From Candidatus Pacearchaeota archaeon (lineage in GTDB: Archaea; Nanobdellota; Nanobdellia; Pacearchaeales; GW2011-AR1): a DNA stretch of 52,880 bases. Shown in pieces: positions 32,246 through 40,437 of the stretch (its first letter is position 1; each line of letters starts with the position of its first letter). The notes under the pieces are model-generated. The model made no database searches. It saw only the letters and a program-made list of their open reading frames with translations, and was not told the origin of the DNA. The translations under genes and the position numbers were made by a program. The stretch covers positions 1 to 52,880 of the forward strand of contig JAFCDB010000013.1 in the NCBI GenBank assembly GCA_017609885.1. Reading direction: 5' to 3'.

Positions 32246-32291
32246 CCGGTGAAGATATGCATTGCTCTTGATGCTACATTAATCGTAGCAT
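32246..32291 (-). pseudogene. Partial tRNA copy with anticodon arm deleted, ending in a hairpin
   Basis: The + strand here reads CCGGTGAAG, ATGCATT, ATGCTAC in the same order as the neighbouring tRNA gene (CCGGTGAAG...TGCATT...ATGCTAC) but lacks the anticodon-arm segment between. The last block then forms a perfect 7-bp hairpin with its complement (ATGCTAC at 32271-32277, GTAGCAT at 32285-32291) followed by a T-run on the + strand. Best explained as a deleted duplicate of the tRNA. Confidence 0.5.
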
Positions 32292-32326
32292 TTTTCTTTT
32301 TTATTATTAAATTTATTTCTATCATT

Positions 32327-33136
32327 TTACCTTGGAGTATTTAACACACACCCTCTTACTGCAAATCTAATTTCCCTTCCATCTCTCAAATCTTTAATTG
32401 TATAAATTTTATTATCATTTCCGGTATTGAATTTGTCAATATCTGCCCAGGTATTTGCTCTCATTAAATTAAGATATTCTGAATTGCAGTAAATAGATTC
32501 CTGCCTCAAAATTTCCTGAATCAAAATTGCCAAATCATAAATCGAACTTTCAAATTCTGCTTCAAAAATATCAAACTCTAACCGCCTGCCAGATTTTCTG
32601 ATATGAATTTCCTTTTCCATAAAAGTCCTTACCTTCCCAGGAACAATCTCAACACTCGAGTTCAATTCAGGAGAAAAATCAACAGAATAATGCTGTTCCT
32701 CTAAAATATTTTCAAAATCATCAAAACAATCTTTAATTCTCTCATCAATAAATCCATAAATTTCATCTTCTAAATGTTTGTCAAAAAGTGGCTCAATAGT
32801 ATTACATCTTGCATAATTCCTAGGCGTAAAGCAAAGATAAGGCACATTCAAATATGTCCCCTGCAAATGATAGCCACTCGGATAGGAAAAATTCCTTGAC
32901 AACTCTGAAGCTCGAATATATCCCCCATTTTCAATAATCTTTTCAACAGCTGTTTCAACATATTCATTAACACACTGCTCAATAAATCCTTCAGGGTCTT
33001 CACCAGGATCAATTACAGGGTCTGGAACAAGAACCCGATTATACAAAAAAAACAACAAAATAACTGCAGCAACTATTAAAATTCCCACAATTACAAAAAT
33101 CGCGATTTGTCCTTTTTTATTTATTTTACCAACCAT
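32327..33136 (-). CDS. Pilin-like protein paired with the giant Cys-rich protein (locus 1)
   Basis: 269 residues. INKKGQIAIFVIVGILIVAA gives KKG|Q as prepilin cleavage site and a hydrophobic helix about 10-31, then an exported domain of about 235 residues with QCVNEYVETAVEKIIENGGY, LCFTPRNYARC and CFDDFENILEE. Paralogue of 27574-28362. It is directly downstream of, and overlaps by 16 bp, a winged-helix gene, and lies upstream of the tRNA and the giant protein. Probably co-transcribed with that protein. Confidence 0.8.
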   Translation of the reverse strand: MVGKINKKGQIAIFVIVGILIVAAVILLFFLYNRVLVPDPVIDPGEDPEGFIEQCVNEYVETAVEKIIENGGYIRASELSRNFSYPSGYHLQGTYLNVPYLCFTPRNYARCNTIEPLFDKHLEDEIYGFIDERIKDCFDDFENILEEQHYSVDFSPELNSSVEIVPGKVRTFMEKEIHIRKSGRRLEFDIFEAEFESSIYDLAILIQEILRQESIYCNSEYLNLMRANTWADIDKFNTGNDNKIYTIKDLRDGREIRFAVRGCVLNTPR

Positions 33137-33303
33137 AAATTCACCCCCAATTTTTTTATTCTTTCTGCTTTTCCCTCGACAACTAATTCTAATAGATATT
33201 TATCTGCAGTATTCCAGGAAATCCTAAAATGTTTTGCAATCTCAGAACTAGTTACAACCCTTTCTTTTTTCACAAACTCTTTTATTTTACTATGAATATC
33301 CAT
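33121..33303 (-). CDS. Minimal winged-helix DNA-binding protein
   Basis: 60 residues that form just one winged helix: KERVVTSSEIAKHFRISWNT (recognition helix), then ADKYLLELVVEGKAERIKKL and a short wing. Similar minimal regulators occur in many archaea. It is first in the minus-strand surface cluster and overlaps the pilin-like gene by 16 bp, so it is a candidate regulator of that cluster. The intergenic DNA to 33424 holds divergent promoters. Confidence 0.7.
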   Translation of the reverse strand: MDIHSKIKEFVKKERVVTSSEIAKHFRISWNTADKYLLELVVEGKAERIKKLGVNLWLVK

Positions 33304-33424
33304 ATTATTTTACATATCTTATCTTATAGGATAACTAATATGTTTATTGTCATGAATACTCAAAGATGTTTTTAAACTTTTCTACATTAAAAAATTATTT
33401 AAACATTAAAATCTTAAGGAGGGT

Positions 33425-33643
33425 ATGAAAAATAAAACTCTTGGAGTCTTGATTTTTGGAACAGCACTTGCTTCACTTTTCACAGGATGTGTAACAAATT
33501 CATCAAATCCGAGGGGAATGTATTTTGACAATTCTGAAAATTTTGTTATTTTCAGAATGGAATTAACTCCTAAAAGACGTGAAATCTATTTCCCTCACAG
33601 AACAGACCATCATTCTCCTGCAAATTATAGATATTTGTGGTGA
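33425..33643 (+). CDS. Small lipoprotein-like exported protein
   Basis: 72 residues: signal segment with LFTGC at about residues 18-22, a lipobox-like motif, then a short polar, His/Arg-rich mature part. The start has a strong SD (AAGGAGGGT) directly before the ATG, rare in this window. It ends convergent with the PCNA gene, one base between stops. Unknown function. Confidence 0.55.
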   Translation: MKNKTLGVLIFGTALASLFTGCVTNSSNPRGMYFDNSENFVIFRMELTPKRREIYFPHRTDHHSPANYRYLW

Positions 33644-33644
33644 G

Positions 33645-34370
33645 TTAATCCTCATTCTCAACTCTCGGCGCAAGAACAAAAGCAAGAATAAAATCATCTG
33701 TTTTAAATTCTAATTTTAGCGGGTGGTCTGAAGAAAAATTTAAATAAATTTTATCACTCAACTTGCTGGCTTTCAAAAACTTCTGCAAATATTCTAAACT
33801 ATACCGCGATTTTGAAGTTCCTGAAATTATTTTTATCTCGTCGCTTGAAAACTCTGCCCTTGCAGAATTTAATCCTGATGCTTCAACAACAAATTTTTCC
33901 GGCTCTGCAGAAAAAGTGCATGAGTCAGCAACAATCAAACAATCTTCAATCGCATCAACAAAATCCAGAGGATTTATCTGTATCTGTGACAAAAATTCCA
34001 GCGGAGGCATATCCTTGTCCTCTGCATCAATTTCAATTAATGCAAGAGAAAAATTCCTCTTTACCCTGTCAGTAATTTCAAGGTTTAAAACATTCTCCCT
34101 ACTTTCCATAACAAGATTGCTGCTTGATTTTGCCCGGCGAAGAATAGCCTTGAAATTATCTAAATTAATTCCCAAAGTTTCATTTGATGCTTCATAATCT
34201 GAAAATGCGGTTTTTGGCAGTTTAAATAAAACAAGCGCAACATTCGCAGGGTCAACAGCAATAATACTCAGCCCCTCGTCATTAAACTTCAGCTTTACCT
34301 CTGTGACCAACTCAGAAATTATAGATATCACATCTGAAAAAAACTTCGGATTTTCTAATTTAGCTTTCAT
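33645..34370 (-). CDS. pcn: DNA polymerase sliding clamp (PCNA)
   Basis: 241 residues, normal length. Family features: start MKAKLENPKFFSDVISIISE, the first-domain segment LSIIAVDPANVALVLFKLPK, the interdomain connector region (about 115-130) and the C-terminal DDFILAFVLAPRVENED. The ring clamp tethers DNA polymerases and other PIP-box proteins to DNA. It is divergent from the primase gene, so two replication genes share one intergenic region. Confidence 0.93.
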   Translation of the reverse strand: MKAKLENPKFFSDVISIISELVTEVKLKFNDEGLSIIAVDPANVALVLFKLPKTAFSDYEASNETLGINLDNFKAILRRAKSSSNLVMESRENVLNLEITDRVKRNFSLALIEIDAEDKDMPPLEFLSQIQINPLDFVDAIEDCLIVADSCTFSAEPEKFVVEASGLNSARAEFSSDEIKIISGTSKSRYSLEYLQKFLKASKLSDKIYLNFSSDHPLKLEFKTDDFILAFVLAPRVENED

Positions 34371-34454
34371 ATTATTTTAAAAGTGTTCGAGCTTTTAAGT
34401 TTTGTTGTGATGTGGTTGCTAAACATATTTAATGTTTGTAATTTTAGAATTATT

Positions 34455-36011
34455 ATGGATTCGGAACCTGAAATCAAAGAAAAGAGAATAAGAAAAATCT
34501 CTCCTTTATATTATTCAAGAAAAGACATAATAGATGCGATTTTCAAATTTTCAAAAAATAGAGAAATTTCCCCGAGATATTTTCAGGGATTTGGAAAACG
34601 TCCAGATTCTCTGCAGTATCCTTCAGACATAACTTCTTTAATAAAAAGAGGAGCAACAAGTTTTCATTGCAGCGAAGAACTCTGGAGCGAACCAATGGAA
34701 CTTTCAACTGAAATGTCAAAAGAACAATTAAATGAATTAAGGACTGGCTGGGATTTGATAATTGACATTGATTGTCCGTGGTTTTATTACAGCAAAAAAG
34801 CAGCACAGGCAATTATCAAAGCAATGGAATACAAAGGAGTGAAAAATATGGGAATCAAATATTCTGGAAGCAAGGGATTCCATATCATCATCCCATGGAA
34901 AGCATTTCCTAAGGAAATTTCAGAAATAAAAACAAGCTCAATGTTCCCTGAATGGCCAAAAGCAGTTGTCAACTATCTAAAATATCTCTCCCGCCCAATT
35001 CTTGAACAATCAATAAAAGATTCTCTGAAAGATTTCAAAGAACAGGAAGGATTTACAGGAATAAAATGCGAGACCTGCAATAATCTTGCATCTAAAAATT
35101 ATGAAATTAATTTAACTTGTCCTTCATGTGCTCCTCCTTACATAGAAACATTCAAAACTTCCAACGAAAACTACAAAGAAAAAAAATGCCCTGTATGCAA
35201 ATCAATTTTAAAACAAATAGAAAAAAAACAATTTTATTTCTGCAGTCATTGCAACATAAACTCTATAGAAAATCCAGGCAATTTCAATGAAGGAATTATC
35301 TCAACAGACATTTTCAAAATCCTTGGCTTGGATGTTTTGCTCGTTTCTTCAAGACATTTATTTAGAATGCCCTATTCTCTCCACGAAAAAACAGCTCTTG
35401 CAAGTGTTGTCATAGAAAAAGAAAAGTTAGAAAATTTCAGCATGAAAGATGCAGCCCCCTTAAATGTAAAAGTCCTAAACTTCATTCCAAATACTGAAAA
35501 AGACGAGGCAAAAAATCTTTTGTTGCAGGCAATTGATTTTGATAAATCTCAGGAACTTGAAAAACCAAAAATAAAAATAAAATATGGGGAATTTTCTTAT
35601 GAAGGTGGAAAAAAAGATTTCGAACTTCCAAGCATAGAAAACATCAAAGAAGAAAATTTCCCCCCAGTAATTCAAAAGATTCTTGAGGGAATGGTTGACG
35701 GCAAAAAACGCTCGCTATTTATTTTAATTAATTTTTTTAGGTCTCTCGGACTTTCAATTGAAGAACTCGAAGAAAAACTTGTTTCTTGGAATAAACTAAA
35801 CAAACCACCTTTGAAAAAGGGCTATATTGAAGCGCAGTTAAAATGGCACTCACACAATAAACCTGTCCTGCCACCAAATTTCACAAATCCAATTTACAAA
35901 GAACTTGGAATCTACGAATCTGATTTTCTATCTGAAAAAGTAAAAAATCCTGTTAATTATGTAATACGAAAATCTTTGATGCAGAGAAAAAATTCAACCA
36001 AGAAAAAATAA
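34455..36011 (+). CDS. priS: Fused DNA primase (catalytic PriS plus PriL-like C-terminal domain)
   Basis: 518 residues from ATG 34455; an upstream in-frame start at 34383 adds a hydrophobic stretch unlike primases. The archaeo-eukaryotic primase core is clear: DIDCPWFYY (DxD, about 104-106), SGSKGFHIIIPW (about 137-148) and RHLFRMPYSLHEKTAL (about 300-315), with a Cys-rich insertion of four CxxC pairs (about 205-280). Residues about 402-490 (PPVIQKILEGMVDGKKRSLF, then RSLGLSIEELEEKL) resemble the PriL C-terminal domain, but the cysteines that would bind its 4Fe-4S cluster are absent (PPVI instead of PPCI; no later Cys). Nanoarchaeum also has a fused, single-chain primase. Confidence 0.85.
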   Translation: MDSEPEIKEKRIRKISPLYYSRKDIIDAIFKFSKNREISPRYFQGFGKRPDSLQYPSDITSLIKRGATSFHCSEELWSEPMELSTEMSKEQLNELRTGWDLIIDIDCPWFYYSKKAAQAIIKAMEYKGVKNMGIKYSGSKGFHIIIPWKAFPKEISEIKTSSMFPEWPKAVVNYLKYLSRPILEQSIKDSLKDFKEQEGFTGIKCETCNNLASKNYEINLTCPSCAPPYIETFKTSNENYKEKKCPVCKSILKQIEKKQFYFCSHCNINSIENPGNFNEGIISTDIFKILGLDVLLVSSRHLFRMPYSLHEKTALASVVIEKEKLENFSMKDAAPLNVKVLNFIPNTEKDEAKNLLLQAIDFDKSQELEKPKIKIKYGEFSYEGGKKDFELPSIENIKEENFPPVIQKILEGMVDGKKRSLFILINFFRSLGLSIEELEEKLVSWNKLNKPPLKKGYIEAQLKWHSHNKPVLPPNFTNPIYKELGIYESDFLSEKVKNPVNYVIRKSLMQRKNSTKKK

Positions 36012-36052
36012 TTTCAACAAACTTTTTAAACTCCTTCTTCCTCTTAGGAGCA

Positions 36053-37933
36053 ATGAAAAGAGGTTTATTTGCATTAGTTGTATGTTTAGTTTTTTTTATC
36101 TCAATAGTTTCTGCTACAAACGAAACCGAGAATCTTGAAAATGCTTATGAATGCATCAGGGACAAAGTTCAGGAAGACTGCTCTGCACTAACCTCTGAAC
36201 AGCAGGCATTTGCAATTCTCGCTTTAGGTTCCTACAAAAACTGTGAATCATCTTTCTTGGAAAATTCTAATCAAATAAATGAACTTCAAGAGTGCTGGCC
36301 AAAATCAAACTGCAATCCAAAAGAAAGCTCATTAGCTTTACTTGCATTAGATAGATTAAACAAAGACACAACAAATGTAGAAAACTGGCTTCTTAATCAA
36401 ACGAAAACAGCTTCAGAATTAATCTGGTTTTTGCAAATCGAAGCAGACCAGGCAACAGAATGCACAATTTCATACAACGCTGGAAACTATGACATAGAAA
36501 TTTTAGAAAACAAAAAAATAACCTCAAACGCCGGCAGCTGTTTATCTCTGGCACAGGATTCTTACTGGCTTCAAATCAGCCCCGACTCTTCCTGCTTAAA
36601 TTACAACTACCAAATTTCCTGCAACAAAGATTTCAAGACAACCTTATTATATAAAACTCCTGATTCATCAACAATTCATGTATCACGAAACATTCACTCA
36701 GAATCTGCAAATGGCCAAACAACAGAAGGAGTAAGTTACCAATGTTTCAAAAAAGGAACTGTGTGTGACTACGAAAGCAGTTTGTGGGCAGCTCTTGTTT
36801 TGGATTTCAAAGGCCACGAAACTTCAAAATATCTTCCTTATCTCGAGGCAGCAGCTGCAGAAAACTCAGGATTTTTCCCTGAATCTTTTCTTTATATTTT
36901 AACAAGAGCTGATGATTATCTAAACCCCATTTTATCAACACGATTCAAAGGAGAATATTGGAGTGCTGGAGGAGATAGATTTTATGACACTGCCCTCGGA
37001 CTTTTGGCTTTGCAAAACCAGGAATACTCCCAAATAGAAACTGCAAAATCTTATTTGCTAAATGGAAACACACAAAACACAGATAGTTGCTGGAATAATT
37101 TAGAAGACACAGGGTTTTTGTTGTATGCTGGCTGGCCTTTAATTGAAAGTCCTGGAGACGAACCTTTGGTTGACTGCGAAGATAACTCTGACTGTTTAGA
37201 AGGGCAGGAATGCATCGAAGGATATTGCGTCGACTCTGATGTGATTGATTACTGTGAAGATAGTGGTTATTATTGCCTTCAAGACTGCAATGAAGCAGGT
37301 GGAGAAATATTAACAAATTATGAGTGCACATACTCTTTTGATGTTTGCTGTACAGAAGATTATGAATCTCCAGTTCAAACATGCGAAGAAGCAGGCGGCG
37401 AAATCTGTGAATATGATGAAACCTGCCCTTATGAATATGAAATTTATGATTTTTCAGGTTCTGGAATTTGCTGCGAAATAGGGGAATGTATTATAGAAGA
37501 ATTTCCAGAAGAATCAGAGTGCGAAAAACAAGGATACAGTTGCCATAACAGTTGCTTTGAAGACGAAGAAAAACTTCCTTATGATTGCTACTCAATTTTA
37601 GTTTGTTGTGGAGAAGAAACAATAACTCCTGATAAACCTGTTACAAAATCAAGACTTTGGATAATTATTCTCATTGTAATTGTAATTTTATTAATTGTTT
37701 TAATAGTTATTTTCAGAAACAAGATAAAACTATTTTTATTTAAAATAAAAACTAAATTTAAAAAAGGTCCTCCAGTTCAGAGAACGCGCCCTGTGCATTT
37801 TCCTCCTGGTCCGCGTCCAAGAGCAAGACCTGTCCCTGCGCGAAGAATGCCCGTTCGCCGACAACCTCAAAAAACTTCAAAAGACAAAGAATTCGACGAC
37901 ACCTTGAAAAAGTTGAGAGATATGAGTAAGTAA
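36053..37933 (+). CDS. Surface protein with alpha-toroid-like repeats, Cys-rich modules and membrane anchor
   Basis: 626 residues. Signal peptide starting MKRGLFALVVCLVFFISIVS; residues about 45-360 contain repeats such as QQAFAILALGSY, SSLALLALDRL, SLWAALVLDF and DTALGLLALQNQ, the pattern of alpha/alpha-toroid (prenyltransferase/terpenoid-cyclase-like) repeats. Cys-rich modules follow at about 375-520, a membrane helix at about 540-560 and a basic, Arg/Pro-rich cytoplasmic tail. Toroid domains of exported proteins often bind other proteins (for example alpha-2-macroglobulin-like). No catalytic motif seen. Confidence 0.7.
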   Translation: MKRGLFALVVCLVFFISIVSATNETENLENAYECIRDKVQEDCSALTSEQQAFAILALGSYKNCESSFLENSNQINELQECWPKSNCNPKESSLALLALDRLNKDTTNVENWLLNQTKTASELIWFLQIEADQATECTISYNAGNYDIEILENKKITSNAGSCLSLAQDSYWLQISPDSSCLNYNYQISCNKDFKTTLLYKTPDSSTIHVSRNIHSESANGQTTEGVSYQCFKKGTVCDYESSLWAALVLDFKGHETSKYLPYLEAAAAENSGFFPESFLYILTRADDYLNPILSTRFKGEYWSAGGDRFYDTALGLLALQNQEYSQIETAKSYLLNGNTQNTDSCWNNLEDTGFLLYAGWPLIESPGDEPLVDCEDNSDCLEGQECIEGYCVDSDVIDYCEDSGYYCLQDCNEAGGEILTNYECTYSFDVCCTEDYESPVQTCEEAGGEICEYDETCPYEYEIYDFSGSGICCEIGECIIEEFPEESECEKQGYSCHNSCFEDEEKLPYDCYSILVCCGEETITPDKPVTKSRLWIIILIVIVILLIVLIVIFRNKIKLFLFKIKTKFKKGPPVQRTRPVHFPPGPRPRARPVPARRMPVRRQPQKTSKDKEFDDTLKKLRDMSK

Positions 37934-38057
37934 TTTAATATTAATTACATAAATTTCTTTTCTTTAGAATTTCATTTAGACAATTCCAGTAAGTAAAATA
38001 ATTATCAGAAATAAAACAAAAACAACAGTTTTTTAAACCATCAAAATAAATAAAATT

Positions 38058-38468
38058 ATGGAATATGAACAATTATTAGAAGAAGCGTATGAGAAAATAA
38101 AACCAATTGAAGCAAATAAGGATTTTGATAGATGGGAAATTCCTCAGGCAGATATTTCAATCTCTGGAAATAAAACAACGATTCTGAATTTTGCGCAAAT
38201 CTGTTCTGCTCTTAGAAGAAAACAGGAGCACCTAAGCAAATTTCTCTCAAAAGAATTAGCGTCTTATTCAAAAATTGAAGGAGATAAACTTGTGATAAAT
38301 CGAAAACTTTCAAAGGAGATTATTAATGAGAAAATCCAGCTGTATATTGCCAAGTATGTGGTTTGCCTTGAGTGCAAAAAACCTGACACCGAGATTGTAA
38401 AAGAAGGCGGGTTTTTGTTTGTTCATTGCTTGGCGTGCGGAGCCAAGCATAGTTTAGGGCGAGTTTGA
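38058..38468 (+). CDS. eif2b: Translation initiation factor aIF2 subunit beta
   Basis: 136 residues: N-terminal helix (MEYEQLLEEAYEKIKP), core domain with TTILNFAQICSALRRKQEHLSKFLSKEL and a C-terminal zinc ribbon CLEC (about 112-115) / CLAC (about 129-132), as in all aIF2-beta/eIF5 proteins. It forms the aIF2 heterotrimer that brings initiator Met-tRNA to the ribosome. Normal length. It is convergent with the dph2 fragment gene. Confidence 0.93.
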   Translation: MEYEQLLEEAYEKIKPIEANKDFDRWEIPQADISISGNKTTILNFAQICSALRRKQEHLSKFLSKELASYSKIEGDKLVINRKLSKEIINEKIQLYIAKYVVCLECKKPDTEIVKEGGFLFVHCLACGAKHSLGRV

Positions 38469-38497
38469 ATTTTTGGCGAAATTTGTAGAATATGAAT

Positions 38498-39235
38498 TTA
38501 TCTAAACCTCTCCAGCGTTTTGACAGGATCTTGCGCATCTGCTAAATTAATTATTACTTTTTCAATATTTAAAACATCATCAGTCCCAATCCGCGGACAG
38601 GCAGTATTCACCCACGCCTCAACAAAATTAAAATTATCCAAATTAGAAAAATCAAAATCATTATCAATAAAAATAAAACACTTTTTACCCTCTTTCTCCA
38701 GTTTTTTCTTCAACTTCAACCCTCCATTAAAATGCTCCTGCCCAGATTTCAAAGAAACTAAAATACCAATTTTCCTCGCAGAAACAAACATTCGAAGATT
38801 CCTTTTCATCCTTTTAACCTGCGGTTCAATATCTTCCCTCCCCAAGATTTTAATTTTTCCATTTACAGGATTAAAACATAAAACCCTCTTAAAATTTTCA
38901 TGCCCAACTTGCGAAAGCAGGAGCGCCTTTGGATGAAAAAGCCCATCACCAACATAAATTATCAAATCACTTTCGAAAATATCTTTTCCAAAATTTTCTT
39001 TATAGCAATTACAGCCTAAAATTTGCGCATCTTTACAAGCATGTGAGGCCCTTGTTTTCAAAACTGCAATTTTTGATTCTTTAAGTTGTCTCTCAACACT
39101 TGCCAGATTTATAAATTGCAGAGAAGCAAACAACGCAATTTTTTTTATATTTTCCTTTTTCAAATAATCTAAAAGCTCTTCAGAAAATTTAATCTCTCCT
39201 TCATATTTTACATCTATAAAAATTGTTTTTGTCAT
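38498..39235 (-). CDS. dph2: Diphthamide synthase Dph2, C-terminal two-thirds (split gene)
   Basis: 245 residues matching domains 2 and 3 of Dph2: KTIFIDVKYEGEIKFSEELL, then LGCNCY (second Fe-S cysteine, about residue 74), YVGDGLFHPKALLL, and VNTACPRIGTDD (third Fe-S cysteine, about 210). Dph2 is the 4Fe-4S enzyme that cleaves S-adenosylmethionine to add the 3-amino-3-carboxypropyl group to the elongation factor 2 histidine. The N-terminal domain with the first cysteine is missing here and is encoded separately at 39555-39821. It overlaps the intervening gene by 4 bp (ATGA). Confidence 0.85.
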   Translation of the reverse strand: MTKTIFIDVKYEGEIKFSEELLDYLKKENIKKIALFASLQFINLASVERQLKESKIAVLKTRASHACKDAQILGCNCYKENFGKDIFESDLIIYVGDGLFHPKALLLSQVGHENFKRVLCFNPVNGKIKILGREDIEPQVKRMKRNLRMFVSARKIGILVSLKSGQEHFNGGLKLKKKLEKEGKKCFIFIDNDFDFSNLDNFNFVEAWVNTACPRIGTDDVLNIEKVIINLADAQDPVKTLERFR

Positions 39236-39558
39236 TTTGATTTAGATAAATCCCTGCTTAGATAATTTAATAATATGCCATAATTTTCCTCTATATTTTC
39301 TCTCAACTCATCTCTTAACTCACCCATATGATAATCTTCACCAAAATTCAAAATATATCCCTCAATTTGTCCAAGCAATCTGGAAGAATCAATAAGCAAA
39401 CAAAGAAAATTTCTCTTATCTAATCTAAATAAAACATCTCTTCCATCTTCATCTTTAGCTATAGTTCCCTGTGCAAATTCTTCATAACTTTCAAGTTGCT
39501 TAAACTGTCTCATGATTTCTTCACTTGATATTAATCTTAAATTTCTATATTCCATCAT
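39232..39558 (-). CDS. Unknown protein inserted between the two dph2 pieces
   Basis: 108 residues, acidic and helical (SSEEIMRQFKQLESYEEFAQ, then FRLDKRNFLCLLIDSSRLLG and DELRENIEENYGILLNYLSR). No similarity to Dph2 and no family I recognise. Its start overlaps the stop of the Dph2 N-terminal ORF and its stop overlaps the start of the C-terminal ORF, each by 4 bp, so all three are translationally coupled. It may be a factor that joined the split enzyme, or a passenger. Confidence 0.6.
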   Translation of the reverse strand: MMEYRNLRLISSEEIMRQFKQLESYEEFAQGTIAKDEDGRDVLFRLDKRNFLCLLIDSSRLLGQIEGYILNFGEDYHMGELRDELRENIEENYGILLNYLSRDLSKSK

Positions 39559-39821
39559 TTATCCCACCTTGCTGTCTTAATAAATTTATTATGTCCGAAT
39601 TGAACTACCAAATCAATTTTTAGTCCAAAAGTGGAAGGCAAATCGCAAGCTCCGAAACAACTCTCAAACCAAATTAAAACTTCTGCCTTTGTATTTTTTT
39701 CTAAATATTCCACTATTTTCTCTGCCTGCGGTTTCAAACCATCAGGTAACTGAATCAAAACAATTTTTGCTTTTTTGTCTTTTATTTCTCTTGCAATTTT
39801 CTCTAATTCTAAATTGTACAT
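39555..39821 (-). CDS. dph2: Diphthamide synthase Dph2, N-terminal domain (split gene)
   Basis: 88 residues matching Dph2 domain 1: IVLIQLPDGLKPQAEKIVEY, the first Fe-S cysteine motif FESCFGACDLPSTFG (about 53-67) and DLVVQFGHNKF, where the normal protein continues into domain 2. Instead the ORF ends after KTARWDK. Together with 38498-39235 it makes about 333 residues, the usual Dph2 length, with all three cluster cysteines present but on two chains. Confidence 0.85.
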   Translation of the reverse strand: MYNLELEKIAREIKDKKAKIVLIQLPDGLKPQAEKIVEYLEKNTKAEVLIWFESCFGACDLPSTFGLKIDLVVQFGHNKFIKTARWDK

Positions 39822-40166
39822 AATTCAGGGTAAATATGAGGTTATTAAAATGTTTTGTTCTGTGGCTTTGGTGAAATCATAGGATATATAACATTTTTCT
39901 CAATTTAAAATCTACATTGCGAGACAAATCACGTCGAGCAATGCTGGGCGGGCGGGTAGGGAATTGAGAAAAATTCCTGTTCTGTTAAGTCCACTTCATA
40001 ACTTAACATAATTTTCTTTCGATAATTGGTTGTCATATCTGTTATCCTTGTGTAATTTTTGATATTTTTATGATTAATGAACAAAAAATAAGTGTAAGGA
40101 TGTTAAGTTAATGAGTTTACTTTACATGTTCACAAGATTTAAAAACTTGATATTAATTTACAAAAT
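39822..40166. other. Intergenic region with MITE copy C and a long imperfect inverted repeat
   Basis: No gene. After the element, AACTTAACAT (about 40000) and ATCCTT...TAATTTTT (about 40040-40060) are matched inverted by AAAAAATA...AAGGATGTTAAGTT (about 40082-40110), an imperfect palindrome around the promoter region of the helix-turn-helix gene at 40167. A TATA-like ATTTAAAAAC lies about 30 nt before its start. Confidence 0.45.
39864..39977 (+). mobile_element. MITE-like element copy C, right end deleted, 8-bp target duplication kept
   Basis: Starts GGCTTTGGTGAAATCATAGG and runs to ATTGAGAAAAATTCC (114 bp), nearly identical to copy D but without the right-hand inverted repeat. The flanks are TGTTCTGT on both sides (39856-39863 and 39978-39985), so this was a true insertion and the right terminus was lost later by internal deletion. 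Confidence 0.8.
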
Positions 40167-40403
40167 ATGAAAACATCAAGAGAGATAAAATTTGACAAAA
40201 TTTTAGGGTCAAGGATTAGAGGAAAAAGAAAACAACTTGGATATTTGCAGAGAGAATTAGCTCTATCTTCAAAAATATCAAGACAAGCGGTTGTTTATAT
40301 TGAAAAAGGGAAGTCCAGCCCAACACTTTATCACCTTACTTTAATTGCAAAAAAATTAAGAGAACCAGTTGACTACTTCACAAGAAATATTGGAGAGAGA
40401 TAA
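40167..40403 (+). CDS. XRE-type helix-turn-helix regulator
   Basis: 78 residues, essentially one HTH_3/XRE domain: ILGSRIRGKRKQLGYLQREL, then KISRQAVVYIEKGKSSPTLYHLTLIAKKL. Such single-domain regulators often control neighbouring stress or toxin genes or themselves. The imperfect inverted repeats upstream could be its operator. No partner gene is evident. Confidence 0.8.
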   Translation: MKTSREIKFDKILGSRIRGKRKQLGYLQRELALSSKISRQAVVYIEKGKSSPTLYHLTLIAKKLREPVDYFTRNIGER

Positions 40404-40437
40404 AAACATTTAATTACTTATTTTAATTCTTATTGAA

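Noticed and set aside
32271-32300. Intrinsic terminator for a + strand gene
   Set aside because: There is no + strand gene upstream; the hairpin lies in the tRNA-derived fragment and the T-run points away from the minus-strand operon.
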